Source: CAYOZN01 sp964408455
GTDB lineage: Bacteria > Planctomycetota > Phycisphaerae > UBA1845 > UTPLA1
Length of the DNA: 64,000 nucleotides
NCBI GenBank assembly: GCA_964408455.1
Contig: CAYOZN010000007.1
Location: 144,707 to 208,706 of the forward strand
Direction: 5' to 3'
Part shown: positions 49,463 through 58,374 of the stretch, piece after piece
How positions within the stretch are numbered: position 1 is the stretch's first letter
Layout of the letters: each line of letters starts with the position of its first letter
Position numbers and translations under genes: made by a program
Notes under the pieces: model-generated
Databases searched by the model: none
What the model saw: the letters and a program-made list of their open reading frames with translations, nothing else
Told to the model about the DNA's origin: nothing

Positions 49463-49526
49463 AGCCTGTCTCAATGACAGTGTGGCACCGGCTGATAGCC
49501 GGTTCGGCCTGGGCTTGAGACAGGCT
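49463..49526. repeat. Nested hairpin element (64 bp)
   Basis: Outer arms AGCCTGTCTCAA (49463-49474) and TTGAGACAGGCT (49515-49526) pair perfectly over 12 bp. Inside, ACCGGCT (49487-49493) and AGCCGGT (49497-49503) form a 7-bp stem with a 3-base loop. It lies just after the cytochrome b stop and before the molybdoenzyme gene. It may be a terminator/attenuator, a structured RNA or a tiny mobile remnant. Confidence 0.7.
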
Positions 49527-49716
49527 GCTAATGTGGAAGTGTTCAAACATGCGGCCGTGTTTCCCACCGCATTGAGTCAATCGTTGCAGACGTGGCACGT
49601 CCGCGCCGAATGTTTTCACCTCGGCAGCCGGATTCGCTTCCGCAGGCGAAGATTGGCACCTGTGCGTATACTATCGTTCTGGCCCGGCGGGCACTGCCTG
49701 GGCCGCGAGGTGACCG

Positions 49717-51990
49717 ATGGCGACGCTGCCTGTCGACGAATTAGCCCTGATCCGTGCGTTCGGCCCGCATCAGAACTTCATGCACGGTGAGTCCCTTTCC
49801 ACCAGCGTCGAGCCCGATCGGCTGGTGAAGACGCATTGCTGCTTCTGCGGACAGCAGTGCGGCATTCAGTTGAAGGTCAAGAACAACGAAGTCATCGGCT
49901 TCGAGCCGTGGGAGGAATTCCCTTTCAACCGCGGCATGCTCTGTCCCAAGGGCGTGAAGCGCTATCTTCAAGGCAGCCATCCGGATCGGCTGCTCACCGC
50001 CCTCCGGCGCGATCCCGCGGCAGAAGCCGGCTTCGCGCCAATGCCGTACGAAGAAGCCGTCGCGCGCGTCGCGTCGGAGATCGATCGCATCCAGAAGGCC
50101 AACGGTTACGCCTCCATCGGCATGCTGGGCGGGGCAAGCCTTACGACCGAAAAGACCTACCTCCTCGGCAAGTTCGCCCGTGTCTGCCTCAAAACGCCCT
50201 ACATCGACTACAACGGCCGCCTGTGTATGGTCAGCGCCGGCGCCGCCAACAAGAAGGCCTTCGGCATCGACCGCACCACCAATCCCTGGTCGGACATGGT
50301 CGGCACCGACATCATCTGGATCGCGGGCAGCAACGTCGCCGAGTGCTCGCCGATCACGACGAACTATCTCTGGCAGGCGCGCGAACAGGGCGCGCGGATC
50401 ATCATTCAGGATCCGCGGATCACGCCGGCCGCCAGGACGTGCGACCTGTATCTCCCCGTCAAGCCGGGCCGCGATGCAGCGCTCTTCGCCGGCGTGCTGC
50501 AACTGATGATCGAAAACGACTGGCTCGATCGCGACTTCATCCGCGAACACACCGTCGGTTTCGAACAGGTCGCCGAGTATTGCAGCCAGTGGACGCCGGC
50601 CCGCACCGCCGAAGTTACCGGTGTGCCGGAGCGATCCATCCGGCAGGCGGCCCAGTGGTGGGGCACGGCGAAGACGAGCTTCCTGTTTCACGCCCGCGGC
50701 ATCGAGCATCACTCCAACGGCGTGCAGAATGCGCTGGGCACGATCAACCTCGTGCTCGCCAGCGGCCGCATCGGCAAGCCCAAGTGCGGCTATGGCACCA
50801 TCGTCGGTCAGGCGAATGGACAGGGCGGTCGCGAGCACGGCCAGAAGTGCGATCAACTCCCCGGCTGGCGCGACATCTCGAACCCGGATCATCGCCGCTA
50901 CATCGCCGGCGTCTGGGGCATCGACGAAAAAGATATGCCCGGCCCCGGCGTGGATGCATACGAAATGTTCCGCAAGATTGATGCCGGCGAGATCAAGGGC
51001 CTCATCTCCATCTGCTTCAATCCGCTGGTATCCCTGCCGTATAATTCCTTCGTCCGCAGCGCACTGGAGAAGCTGGAGTTTTTCGTCGCGATCGATTTCT
51101 TCCTGAATGACACCGCGCGATTCGCCGACATCGTCCTGCCTGGTTCCCTGCACGAGGAAGACGAGGGCACGGTCACCCAGGTCGAAGGCCGCGTCATCAA
51201 GATCAATAAGGCCGTCGATTGTCCCGGCGATGCGCGGCGCGACTGGGTCATCATCCAGGACATCGCCGCGGCACTGGGCCGGCCTCACGGCTTTCAATTT
51301 TGCGAGCCGCGCGACATCTGGGAGGAGCTTCGCGTCGCGTCGAAGGGCGGCGTTGCCGATTACTCCGGCATCACCTACGAAAAAGTCGAGCGCCAGATGG
51401 GCGTCTTCTGGCCGTGCCCATCGCACGATTACAAAACGGGCGAGCCGGTCCCCGATCATCCCGGCACGCCGCGCCTTTTCGAGCCCGACAGCTACAACCC
51501 CATCGCCAGGGGCGCGGGCCCGTTCTACTTTCCAGATGGCAAGGCCCGCTTCAACGTCGCCGACTATCGCGTTCCGGTCGACGACATCAGCGAAGAATAC
51601 CCCATCTTTCTCACGACCGGCCGAGTGGTGAGCCAGTTTCTTTCCGGCACCCAGACGCGCCGAATCGGCCCGCTCGTCAGCCAGTATCCCGAGCCGCGGA
51701 TCGAAATGCACCCGCGCCTTGCGCAGAAGCTCGGCATCGCCGACGGCGACTGGACAACCGCCGAAACCCGCCGCGGCTCGATCACCTTGCGTGCGATGGT
51801 CGTAACCACCATTCGCCCCGACACCATCTTCATTCCATACCACTGGGCCGGTCGCAAGTCCGCCAACCAGCTCACCGTCGCCGCGCAGGACCCCGTCAGC
51901 AAGATTCCGCAGTACAAGGTGTGCGGCTGCCGCGTTCGCAAGGCGGACGCGCCGCCCGAGTACGCACAATATCTAGAGCCGCAGCAGTGA
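49717..51990 (+). CDS. NasA/NarB-type molybdopterin oxidoreductase (nitrate-reductase-like)
   Basis: 757 residues of the DMSO-reductase superfamily. The N-terminal [4Fe-4S] ligands are in CCFCGQQCGIQLKV and GMLCPKG. The Mo-bis-MGD binding parts include RLCMVSAGAANKKAFG, IWIAGSNVAECSPITTNYLW and PVKPGRDAALFAGVL, and the C-terminal cap has FLTTGRVVSQFLSGTQTRR. No Tat signal is present, so it is cytoplasmic. The clade is that of assimilatory-type and NapA-like nitrate reductases, but the substrate is not proven by sequence. Likely partners are the cytochrome b gene upstream and the Fe-S and Rieske genes further on. Confidence 0.85.
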   Translation: MATLPVDELALIRAFGPHQNFMHGESLSTSVEPDRLVKTHCCFCGQQCGIQLKVKNNEVIGFEPWEEFPFNRGMLCPKGVKRYLQGSHPDRLLTALRRDPAAEAGFAPMPYEEAVARVASEIDRIQKANGYASIGMLGGASLTTEKTYLLGKFARVCLKTPYIDYNGRLCMVSAGAANKKAFGIDRTTNPWSDMVGTDIIWIAGSNVAECSPITTNYLWQAREQGARIIIQDPRITPAARTCDLYLPVKPGRDAALFAGVLQLMIENDWLDRDFIREHTVGFEQVAEYCSQWTPARTAEVTGVPERSIRQAAQWWGTAKTSFLFHARGIEHHSNGVQNALGTINLVLASGRIGKPKCGYGTIVGQANGQGGREHGQKCDQLPGWRDISNPDHRRYIAGVWGIDEKDMPGPGVDAYEMFRKIDAGEIKGLISICFNPLVSLPYNSFVRSALEKLEFFVAIDFFLNDTARFADIVLPGSLHEEDEGTVTQVEGRVIKINKAVDCPGDARRDWVIIQDIAAALGRPHGFQFCEPRDIWEELRVASKGGVADYSGITYEKVERQMGVFWPCPSHDYKTGEPVPDHPGTPRLFEPDSYNPIARGAGPFYFPDGKARFNVADYRVPVDDISEEYPIFLTTGRVVSQFLSGTQTRRIGPLVSQYPEPRIEMHPRLAQKLGIADGDWTTAETRRGSITLRAMVVTTIRPDTIFIPYHWAGRKSANQLTVAAQDPVSKIPQYKVCGCRVRKADAPPEYAQYLEPQQ

Positions 51991-52028
51991 CACTAGCCAG
52001 GCGATGCAATGCCGCATCTGTTTGAACG

Positions 52029-52571
52029 ATGCCAGGCGCTTCCTCATCTGCACAACGCATTTGGACCATCGGGCACTCGAAACATGCGCTGGACGCGTTC
52101 ATCGAGCTGCTGCGCATCCACGAAATTCGATTCCTCGCCGACGTTCGCCGTTATCCCGGTTCGCGGCGGAATCCGCACTTCGGCAGCGCAGCTTTGAGTG
52201 ATGCCCTGGCCCGGCATGGAATCGGCTACCGCCACATGCCCGCGCTCGGCGGCCGCCGCCGGCCCCGTCCGGACTCGGAGAATACCGGCTGGAAAAGCGA
52301 TCAGTTTCGCGCCTACGCCGATTACATGCAGACGCCGGAATTCGCAGCCGCCCTGGATGAATTGGAGGCGGTGGCTGGCGAATCATCAACCGCGATCATG
52401 TGCGCCGAGGCAGTGCCCTGGCGGTGTCACCGAAGGCTGATCGCCGATACGCTGACCGCCCGCGGCTGGCAGGTGCTGGACATCTTCGATCAATCCCCCG
52501 CCCGGCTGCATGTCATAACGCCGTTCGCGGCCGTCAGCGACGGCAAGCTCACGTACCCATCGCCGCCATGA
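52029..52571 (+). CDS. DUF488 family protein
   Basis: 180 residues. The DUF488 signature is complete: IWTIGHSKHALDAFIELL, then LADVRRYPGSRRNPHFG, RHMPALGGRRRPRPDS and the C-terminal CAEAVPWRCHRRLIAD. The latter pattern (C-A-E-x-x-P-x-x-C-H-R-x-L-I-A) is invariant in the family. No activity is established; a thiol- or metal-dependent role has been guessed from the Cys/His pair. It starts 39 bases after the molybdoenzyme and may be co-transcribed with it. Confidence 0.88.
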   Translation: MPGASSSAQRIWTIGHSKHALDAFIELLRIHEIRFLADVRRYPGSRRNPHFGSAALSDALARHGIGYRHMPALGGRRRPRPDSENTGWKSDQFRAYADYMQTPEFAAALDELEAVAGESSTAIMCAEAVPWRCHRRLIADTLTARGWQVLDIFDQSPARLHVITPFAAVSDGKLTYPSPP

Positions 52572-52673
52572 GGATGCAGAGAATCGCCTCTTGAGCACCC
52601 GTCGGGCGCGGACCGAACGGCATCTCGCTTGAGGCTTATTCACGGCGGAAGTCAGCGGTGCCGCGGGCTGCAA

Positions 52674-52704
52674 TTGTGGATTCAATTCTCTCGAAAGGTA
52701 TAAT
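52674..52704 (+). promoter_or_regulatory. Promoter of the AlkD-like gene, predicted leaderless
   Basis: TTGTGG (52674-52679), a long 19-base spacer and a perfect TATAAT (52699-52704). Seven bases separate the -10 box from the ATG at 52712, and no Shine-Dalgarno is present, so the transcript should begin at the start codon. Confidence 0.55.
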
Positions 52705-52711
52705 CGCCCCC

Positions 52712-53422
52712 ATGACCGTCAAAGAAATTCTTTCAACGCTCAAGTCACTCGGCAACGAGGCCCGACGCAAGCACAACGCCAAAGTCGGGCCGGATGGGAC
52801 GGCTGCGCCTGACAATCAGTTTGGCGTTCCGATGGGCGACATCCGCGCCCTGGCAAAAAAGATCAAGAGCGATCACTCGCTGGCGCTGAAGCTCTGGGAT
52901 ACCGGCAACGTCGAGTCGCAGCTCCTCGCCACGCTCATCATGAAGCCCACATCCCTCTCCGCCGACGAAGTCGACCGATTGACGCGTTCTACCACCTGCA
53001 CCATGGTTGCCGAGTGGCTCAACAGCTACGTCGTCGCCCAGCATCGCGACAAGGACGCGCTGCGCGCGAAATGGATGAAGGACAAGGACCGTTGGGCCGC
53101 CCGCGCCGGCTGGCACCTTACCGCCAGCTGCATCAACAAGGGTGCCGCGAAGGCCGGCAAGACTGCAAAGCAGGATGCGGCCCTCGATCTTGACGCACTC
53201 CTCGATCGCATCGAGAAGGAAATGCCCAAGGCAAAGCCCGAAATCCAGTGGACGATGAACAACACCCTGATGGCCATCGGCATCAGGCACGCCGCCCATC
53301 GCAAGCGCGCCATCGCCATCGGCGAAAAGATCGGTCTGTACAAGGACTGGCCCGTTTCCAAGGGCTGCGTCCCGCCCTACGTGCCGGTATGCGTGCCCGA
53401 GTTGGTGAAGCGCCAGGGCTGA
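52712..53422 (+). CDS. AlkD-like DNA alkylation repair (DNA glycosylase, HEAT-like) protein
   Basis: 236 residues built of HEAT-like helical repeats, as in AlkD/AlkC glycosylases that remove bulky alkylated purines: QFGVPMGDIRALAKKIK, LWDTGNVESQLLATLIM, TTCTMVAEWLNSYVVAQ and WAARAGWHLTASCINKG. The C-terminal YKDWPVSKGCVPPYVP element is typical of this branch. The start is fixed by the TATAAT box immediately upstream. Together with the ATL protein near 4 kb this is the second alkylation-damage gene in the window. Confidence 0.85.
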   Translation: MTVKEILSTLKSLGNEARRKHNAKVGPDGTAAPDNQFGVPMGDIRALAKKIKSDHSLALKLWDTGNVESQLLATLIMKPTSLSADEVDRLTRSTTCTMVAEWLNSYVVAQHRDKDALRAKWMKDKDRWAARAGWHLTASCINKGAAKAGKTAKQDAALDLDALLDRIEKEMPKAKPEIQWTMNNTLMAIGIRHAAHRKRAIAIGEKIGLYKDWPVSKGCVPPYVPVCVPELVKRQG

Positions 53423-53530
53423 AGCGCGCCACAGCAGGATTCCTCTTTTCGTCCAAGCCCGTTTTGGCGGGACTGTCCGGCGGCGACTAGACTGTCGCGA
53501 CTGCGCCGCCGCGCGTATCTTCAATTTGCC

Positions 53531-54937
53531 ATGACTCAGTCCGTTCGAAAGGACAGGCCGCTGACCGTGCTTGGCGAAAGCAGCGTTCCCGCCGCTGCGC
53601 CTCCTGGTCCGCGGCCGGCCGCGCTGCATCGCCGCTTCTTCACCGCCGGGATCGTCATGATCTTGACCGCGGGGGCGGGCTGGGGGGCCCTGCTCCTGTG
53701 GCAGCTTGGCAGTCGCGGGGCCTTCACTGCCGTGTCCATTCACCACGTAAACGCCCACGGCCATGCCCAGGTCTTCGGCTGGGTCGCGCTCTTCATCATG
53801 GGCTTTGCCTATGAGATGTTCCCTCGCATGTGGCGGGCCGGACCGGCCGATCCCATCGCGGCACAGGTCGTTTTCCTCTTAATGCTCGCCGGCCTCCTGC
53901 TGAGCATCTTCGGCATCGCCGCGCCAAAGATGCCGCTGTCGTTTGCGATGGCGTTGACCGGCGGCGCCTTGCAGGTAGTGGCCTGCGCCGCGTTCAGCGT
54001 CCAGATGGCGCGGGCGGCCCTGCGGCGCGACGAGCCGGAAGGCCCGTTTGCAAGGTCCATCGATGCCTCGACCGCGTTTATCCTCGCGGCCCTCGGCTGG
54101 CTGGTGATCATGAGCATCTATAGCGCGTGGCATGCGCTGGCCATCATCGCTGCCGATTCGCGCGAAGCGTTATTGCAGCAGGTCCGCACCTGGCAACCGG
54201 CACTGCGCGATGTGCAGGTGCACGGGCTGGCGCTGTTCATGATTCTCGGCGTCTCCCTCCGCGTGCTGCCGGGGATGTTCGGACTGCCGCGCGTGAATGA
54301 GCGACGCGCCTGGATCGCGCTGTGGCTCCTGATCGCGGCGGTGCTGACAGAGTGCGCGCTGCTGATCGTCTCGCAGGCGACAGGCCGGCATGCACTGGCG
54401 GCGGGGCTGCTGCTGCCATGGCTGCTGCTGCCCGTGGCTGTTGGCTTGATCGTCTGGCCCTGGAGACTCTGGCGGCCCGTGCGGTCCGCCGATCGCAGCG
54501 CCAAGTTCGTGCGCATTGCATATGGCTGGCTGTTCGCATCCTTTGCAATGCTGCTTTTCCTGCCGATCTATCAGCGGATGCTTGGCACGGCATTCAGTCA
54601 TGCCTACTACGGCGCCGCCCGGCATGCCATTACCGTCGGGTTCATTTCGATGATGATCGTCGGCATCTCGTCGAAGCTGGTGCCCGGCCTGCGCGGCATG
54701 CACAACCAGCCTTTGCCGGCCCTGTGGATGCCATTCGTTCTGATTAACGTGGGCTGCCTGTTGCGCGTGTCGCTCCAGATCGCCAGCGACTGGACGCCGA
54801 TCGCATTCGGCCTCATCGGCGCGAGCGGCATGTTGGAGCTGACGGGCCTGGCCTTCTGGGCCATTCACCTGATTCGCGTGATGTGGTTTGCCACCGGTCG
54901 GAGCCGCGCCGCCGGCACGGGCATAGCGGCGTCGTGA
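53531..54937 (+). CDS. NnrS family heme/copper membrane protein
   Basis: 468 residues with about twelve hydrophobic segments. The NnrS signature is HVNAHGHAQVFGWVALFIMG, with FAYEMFPRMW after it, and a second conserved part is AFSHAYYGAARHAITVGFIS followed by KLVPGLRG. NnrS proteins lower nitrosative stress and usually sit with NO- or nitrite-handling genes. That fits its place between a nitrate-reductase-like enzyme and an Rrf2 regulator. The N-terminus carries a 35-residue basic, Pro-rich leader. Confidence 0.85.
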   Translation: MTQSVRKDRPLTVLGESSVPAAAPPGPRPAALHRRFFTAGIVMILTAGAGWGALLLWQLGSRGAFTAVSIHHVNAHGHAQVFGWVALFIMGFAYEMFPRMWRAGPADPIAAQVVFLLMLAGLLLSIFGIAAPKMPLSFAMALTGGALQVVACAAFSVQMARAALRRDEPEGPFARSIDASTAFILAALGWLVIMSIYSAWHALAIIAADSREALLQQVRTWQPALRDVQVHGLALFMILGVSLRVLPGMFGLPRVNERRAWIALWLLIAAVLTECALLIVSQATGRHALAAGLLLPWLLLPVAVGLIVWPWRLWRPVRSADRSAKFVRIAYGWLFASFAMLLFLPIYQRMLGTAFSHAYYGAARHAITVGFISMMIVGISSKLVPGLRGMHNQPLPALWMPFVLINVGCLLRVSLQIASDWTPIAFGLIGASGMLELTGLAFWAIHLIRVMWFATGRSRAAGTGIAAS

Positions 54938-54941
54938 CCGT

Positions 54942-55253
54942 TCACACGCTTCGCTCCTCGTAGACTTCGACGACCGGCGGGCCATCCATTAGACCGCGCC
55001 AGCGATTGAGATATGCGCGCATCTGCGGATCCTCCCGCACGCGCCGCTCGTCGGCCTCGTATGCCTCGCGCGAAGCGTACTCGAAGACCTCGATAAAGGC
55101 GTTCGGATCTTTCAACTGCTGCAACACGCGCATGCGGATGCCGCCGGGCTGCTCGTAGTAGACCCGCGCCTCATGGAGAAACGCAAGCAGCTGCTCGCGC
55201 TTCTCCGGCTTGACGCGAATACGCAGGTGCAGTGCGATGGCACAGCCGTTCAT
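54942..55253 (-). CDS. ABM-type (dimeric alpha/beta barrel) small protein
   Basis: 103 residues, with IALHLRIRVKPEKREQLLAF, the mid-region IRMRVLQQLKDPNAFIEVFE and YASREAYEADERRVREDPQM. The layout is that of the antibiotic-biosynthesis-monooxygenase ferredoxin-like fold. Some members oxidise quinones or bind heme, others are dimeric binders. Substrate and role are unknown. The gene ends five bases from the convergent nnrS gene. Confidence 0.6.
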   Translation of the reverse strand: MNGCAIALHLRIRVKPEKREQLLAFLHEARVYYEQPGGIRMRVLQQLKDPNAFIEVFEYASREAYEADERRVREDPQMRAYLNRWRGLMDGPPVVEVYEERSV

Positions 55254-55324
55254 GTCTTACGCCTTGTGCCGGGGCGGCATCCAATCGGGCGCGGTCGGCC
55301 CGCCGGCGTCCGCTTGCCCATTGC

Positions 55325-55612
55325 TCACGCGCTTTCCAGCGGCCACTTCAGTTGGAATTCTATCTCTTCCTCGCCCTCGCCACGCTCGTGCTCGATGTTG
55401 ATCACTGCGCCGGCCGGAATCGAAATGCGTTGCCCGGCGACTTGTATCTGGAAACGTCTGCCCGTCTCGATGCAATCCGCCAGTCGCCGCAGCTTGGCCA
55501 CGAACTGATCCGCGGGATAGTCCTTTTCAATGTCACGTCCCCGCCGCGCGGCGGGTTTCCGATTCCCCGCGGTCCCCTTCTTGCGGACCGGTGCCTTCTT
55601 GCGCTTTGCCAT
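55325..55612 (-). CDS. Amphi-Trp domain protein
   Basis: 95 residues. A Lys/Arg-rich N-terminus of about 25 residues precedes the amphi-Trp domain: EKDYPADQFVAKLRRLADCI, GRRFQIQVAGQRISIPAGAV and INIEHERGEGEEEIEFQLKW. The domain is named after its amphipathic ending with Trp (QLKWPLE). Its function is unknown. The basic tail could bind nucleic acid, but that is inference. Confidence 0.75.
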   Translation of the reverse strand: MAKRKKAPVRKKGTAGNRKPAARRGRDIEKDYPADQFVAKLRRLADCIETGRRFQIQVAGQRISIPAGAVINIEHERGEGEEEIEFQLKWPLESA

Positions 55613-55792
55613 GTCTTCCTCCCGATGGTGGTTGTGTCGGCGATTAACCCCATCCTACCACGTTGCGCCGTTCGCGCCTTCCCGGCAAAGCCCCGCCGGC
55701 GGCCTCCTGAATTTCAAAGGCTGGTTCTGTTGCGGGCTGTTGCTAGAATCCCGGGCATGTAGACGGCCGAGCTCCACCGCGGGGTACCAGTC

Positions 55793-56416
55793 ATGCCAAC
55801 GAAAGATCCACGCATCGATGCGTACATCGAAAAATCGAATGACTTCGCCAAGCCCATTCTGAAGAAGCTGCGCGCGATGGTACACAAGGGCTGCCCGGAA
55901 GTCGTCGAGAACATCAAGTGGGGCATGCCGGCGTTTGAGTACAAGGGCCCGTTCTGCGGCATGGCCGCGTTCAAGAAGCACTGCATGTTCGGCTTCTGGA
56001 AATCGGCCCTGCTGTTTGATGAGAAGAAACCCAGTGCACAATCAAAGCTGACCTGGGGCGCTCCGGGCAGAGACCAGATTCGAGCGCGGATCGAGAGCCT
56101 GGATGATCTGCCTTCTGAATCTGTGTTCCTGAAGATCATCAAACAGGCCAAAAAGCTCAACGATGACGGCGTGAAGCTGCCCGTGAAAAAGGTCGCACGC
56201 AAGCCGCTGCCCATGCCGCAGGATTTTAATGCGGCACTGAAGAAGTCGAAAAAGGCCGCTACGAACTTTGAAGCGTTGCCCCCATCTCACAAACGCGAGT
56301 ACATCGAGTGGATTACCGAGGCCAAACGCGAGGAAACGCGCCAGACCCGCGTCGCCACCGCAGTGGAATGGATCGCCGAGGGCAAGTCGCGAAACTGGAA
56401 ATACCAGAAGAAATAG
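55793..56416 (+). CDS. YdeI/DUF1801 family protein
   Basis: 207 residues. The N-terminal DUF1801 (YdhG-like) domain begins IDAYIEKSNDFAKPILKKLR and has CPEVVENIKWGMPAFEYKG, the family core. The C-terminal part matches the YdeI/OmpD-associated region (LPPSHKREYIEWITEAKRE), rich in Lys and Arg. Members have been linked to antimicrobial peptide or stress responses. No catalytic site is evident. The start codon is preceded by GGGGTACCAGTC, a poor ribosome site. Confidence 0.82.
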   Translation: MPTKDPRIDAYIEKSNDFAKPILKKLRAMVHKGCPEVVENIKWGMPAFEYKGPFCGMAAFKKHCMFGFWKSALLFDEKKPSAQSKLTWGAPGRDQIRARIESLDDLPSESVFLKIIKQAKKLNDDGVKLPVKKVARKPLPMPQDFNAALKKSKKAATNFEALPPSHKREYIEWITEAKREETRQTRVATAVEWIAEGKSRNWKYQKK

Positions 56417-56512
56417 TCGTCGCTCAGCAAGTCGATGGCTCGGCGGGATCGGTTCGGCACGCGTGGGATCGAGCCCGTCGGCGCAGAATAGCAGGCCGCT
56501 AGTTTCACTGAC

Positions 56513-57214
56513 ATGAAACCCGCCGAACTCAATTTTTTCATCGATCCCGGCCGCTGCATCGGCTGCCAGGCCTGCATCCAGGCGTGCAGCGAGTGCGACA
56601 CCCATCGCGGCGAATCGATGATCCATTTGGAATTCATCGACCGTTCCAGCTCGGTGCAGACCGTGCCGGTCGTGTGCATGCACTGCGAGCAGCCGACCTG
56701 CGCCGAGGTGTGCCCGGCCGATGCCATCAAGCGCACCGCCGACGGCGTCGTTCAATCGGCCAGCAAGCCCCGTTGCATCGCCTGCGGCAACTGCGTCATG
56801 GCGTGTCCCTTCGGCGTACCCGAGGTATACGAAGATCGCAAGATCATGATGAAGTGCGACATGTGCTACGATCGCACGTCCATGGGCAAGCGGCCGCTGT
56901 GTGCCACCGTCTGCCCCAGCCAGGCCCTGTTCTTCGGCACGCGCGAACAGATCGAGCAGATGCGGCCGCAGTCGATGCCGGTGAATACGTTCCGCTTCGG
57001 CGAACAGCTCATCACGACGCGCGTCCACGCGATGGTTCCCCGCGCTGCCGCGGCAAGGCAGCCCTGGCTCGACGTGACGGCCGCGATGGAGGAAGAAGCG
57101 GCCCCGAGGAACGTCCGCCTGAACGTCGTCTACGACGGAGCGAGCGCGCCGATATCCGGCGCGCCGACATCCGACGTGGCGGTGGATGATCCGTTCGCGG
57201 AGGTGGTCGTGTAA
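56513..57214 (+). CDS. Ferredoxin-like electron-transfer subunit with four [4Fe-4S] motifs (HybA/NrfC/DmsB type)
   Basis: 233 residues with four Cys clusters of four: CIGCQACIQACSECD, CMHCEQPTCAEVCP, CIACGNCVMACP and CDMCYDRTSMGKRPLCATVCP. These should hold four [4Fe-4S] clusters. No signal peptide is present, so it should be cytoplasmic. The C-terminal 60 residues are a non-family extension. It starts a plus-strand run with a membrane protein, a Rieske protein and a TehA-like channel. It is the natural relay between a membrane donor and the NasA-type enzyme at 49.7 kb. Confidence 0.9.
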   Translation: MKPAELNFFIDPGRCIGCQACIQACSECDTHRGESMIHLEFIDRSSSVQTVPVVCMHCEQPTCAEVCPADAIKRTADGVVQSASKPRCIACGNCVMACPFGVPEVYEDRKIMMKCDMCYDRTSMGKRPLCATVCPSQALFFGTREQIEQMRPQSMPVNTFRFGEQLITTRVHAMVPRAAAARQPWLDVTAAMEEEAAPRNVRLNVVYDGASAPISGAPTSDVAVDDPFAEVVV

Positions 57215-57240
57215 GCGCTCTGCCGCGAAGGCAGCACCAA

Positions 57241-57615
57241 ATGGCAGTTGTCGATGGAGACCCGTCAACGATGCATCCGTTTGAACAGACCATCAGCGTC
57301 GTCGGCCCCATCGTCGGCGGGATCATTCTGCTTTCTCTTTTCTTCTATACGATGGCATGGCTCGGCAACTGGATGCGGGGTATGCCATCGAAGATCGGAT
57401 TTCGCGGCATCTTCGACAAGCACACGGTCGCAACGGTTCATCTCGCCAACGGCACAGCCTTTGTAAACGTCCGTCTTGTTGCATTTACCAGCAACTCAGG
57501 CAAGGGCCTGCCCTACGAACTGGGTAACATGGTTATTCTCGAACACGACGATGGTCGCCGCACGCTTGTCCCGGCAAAGTCCATCCGCATGATCGATATT
57601 CCCCGTGCGGGATAA
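57241..57615 (+). CDS. Small single-span membrane protein of unknown family
   Basis: 124 residues (114 if the later ATG at residue 11 is used). One helix (ISVVGPIVGGIILLSLFFYT) is followed by a soluble beta-rich domain that starts at GFRGIFDKHTVATVHL and ends KSIRMIDIPR. The lysine- and glycine-rich loop FTSNSGKGLPYELG stands out. I do not recognise a family. Position between the Fe-S and Rieske genes suggests an accessory or assembly subunit of the same membrane complex. Confidence 0.6.
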   Translation: MAVVDGDPSTMHPFEQTISVVGPIVGGIILLSLFFYTMAWLGNWMRGMPSKIGFRGIFDKHTVATVHLANGTAFVNVRLVAFTSNSGKGLPYELGNMVILEHDDGRRTLVPAKSIRMIDIPRAG

Positions 57616-57679
57616 TCGATACGTCGGCGCGCGACGTTTGATGCCCCGTTTAGCGTGTGTCGCGATTGGAGACTTGAGC

Positions 57680-58372
57680 GTGAAGGACAAATCATTTCAC
57701 GACTTACCCCTCGACGCGCGTGAAGAGCCGCCGCGCTTCGTGGACATCCGCATCGACACGCCGCGCCGCGAAGGACTGACCGGCACCACGCCGGCCAATA
57801 TCTACCAGTCGTCCCCGCGCGATCCGGAGCAGGTCACCCTCCCGCCCGACGGCCGGCCGGCGGAGATGCAGCCCAAATGGCGCCAGGACTTCCCCATCGA
57901 CTGGCCGCAGGATCACTATGTCGCACGCCGCGACTTCACCAAGTTCATGGTGCTCACCAGCTTCGCCTTCGTGGTCGGGCAATTCTGGATCATCGGGCAG
58001 AACTGGTTCCGCCGCCGGGCCGGCAAGCCCGAGATCAAGCGCATTGCCTCGCTGAAGCAGCTCGCAGTGGGGCAGATCCTCGTCTTTCACTACCCGGAGC
58101 CCGACGATCACTGCATTCTCATTCGCACCAGCGAAGGAGACGATCGCGGCCTCGGCCTGGTTGCCTACAGCCAGGAATGCACGCACCTCGCCTGCGCCGT
58201 CATTCCCCGCTTCGATAAGGGCGTGATTTACTGCCCGTGCCACGAGGGATTCTTCGACTTGCGAACGGGCAACGTGCTTGCCGGCCCACCGCCGCGGCCG
58301 CTGCCGCGCATCGTGCTCGAGATTCGCGGCGACGACGTGTACGCCACCGGTATCGACAGGAGAACGGTGTAG
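57680..58372 (+). CDS. Rieske [2Fe-2S] protein with Tat signal anchor
   Basis: 230 residues. The Rieske ligands are CTH and CPCH (in QECTHLAC and YCPCHEGFFD). A twin-arginine motif RRDFTK (R83, R84, F86, K88) leads straight into the only helix (FMVLTSFAFVVGQFW), so the first 80 residues should stay in the cytoplasm and the Rieske domain be exported by Tat, as in quinol-cytochrome c Rieske subunits. The GTG start is fixed by GGAG eight bases upstream (57668-57671). A quinol or cytochrome oxidation role is likely. Confidence 0.87.
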   Translation: MKDKSFHDLPLDAREEPPRFVDIRIDTPRREGLTGTTPANIYQSSPRDPEQVTLPPDGRPAEMQPKWRQDFPIDWPQDHYVARRDFTKFMVLTSFAFVVGQFWIIGQNWFRRRAGKPEIKRIASLKQLAVGQILVFHYPEPDDHCILIRTSEGDDRGLGLVAYSQECTHLACAVIPRFDKGVIYCPCHEGFFDLRTGNVLAGPPPRPLPRIVLEIRGDDVYATGIDRRTV

Positions 58373-58374
58373 TC

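Noticed and set aside
49463..49526. Inverted repeat as an insertion sequence
   Set aside because: Only 64 bases, no transposase and no target-site duplication at the edges, so only a remnant at most.
49741..51969. A 742-codon open frame antisense to the NasA-type gene
   Set aside because: It is a product of GC-rich third positions; the plus strand has clear Fe-S and Mo-cofactor motifs.
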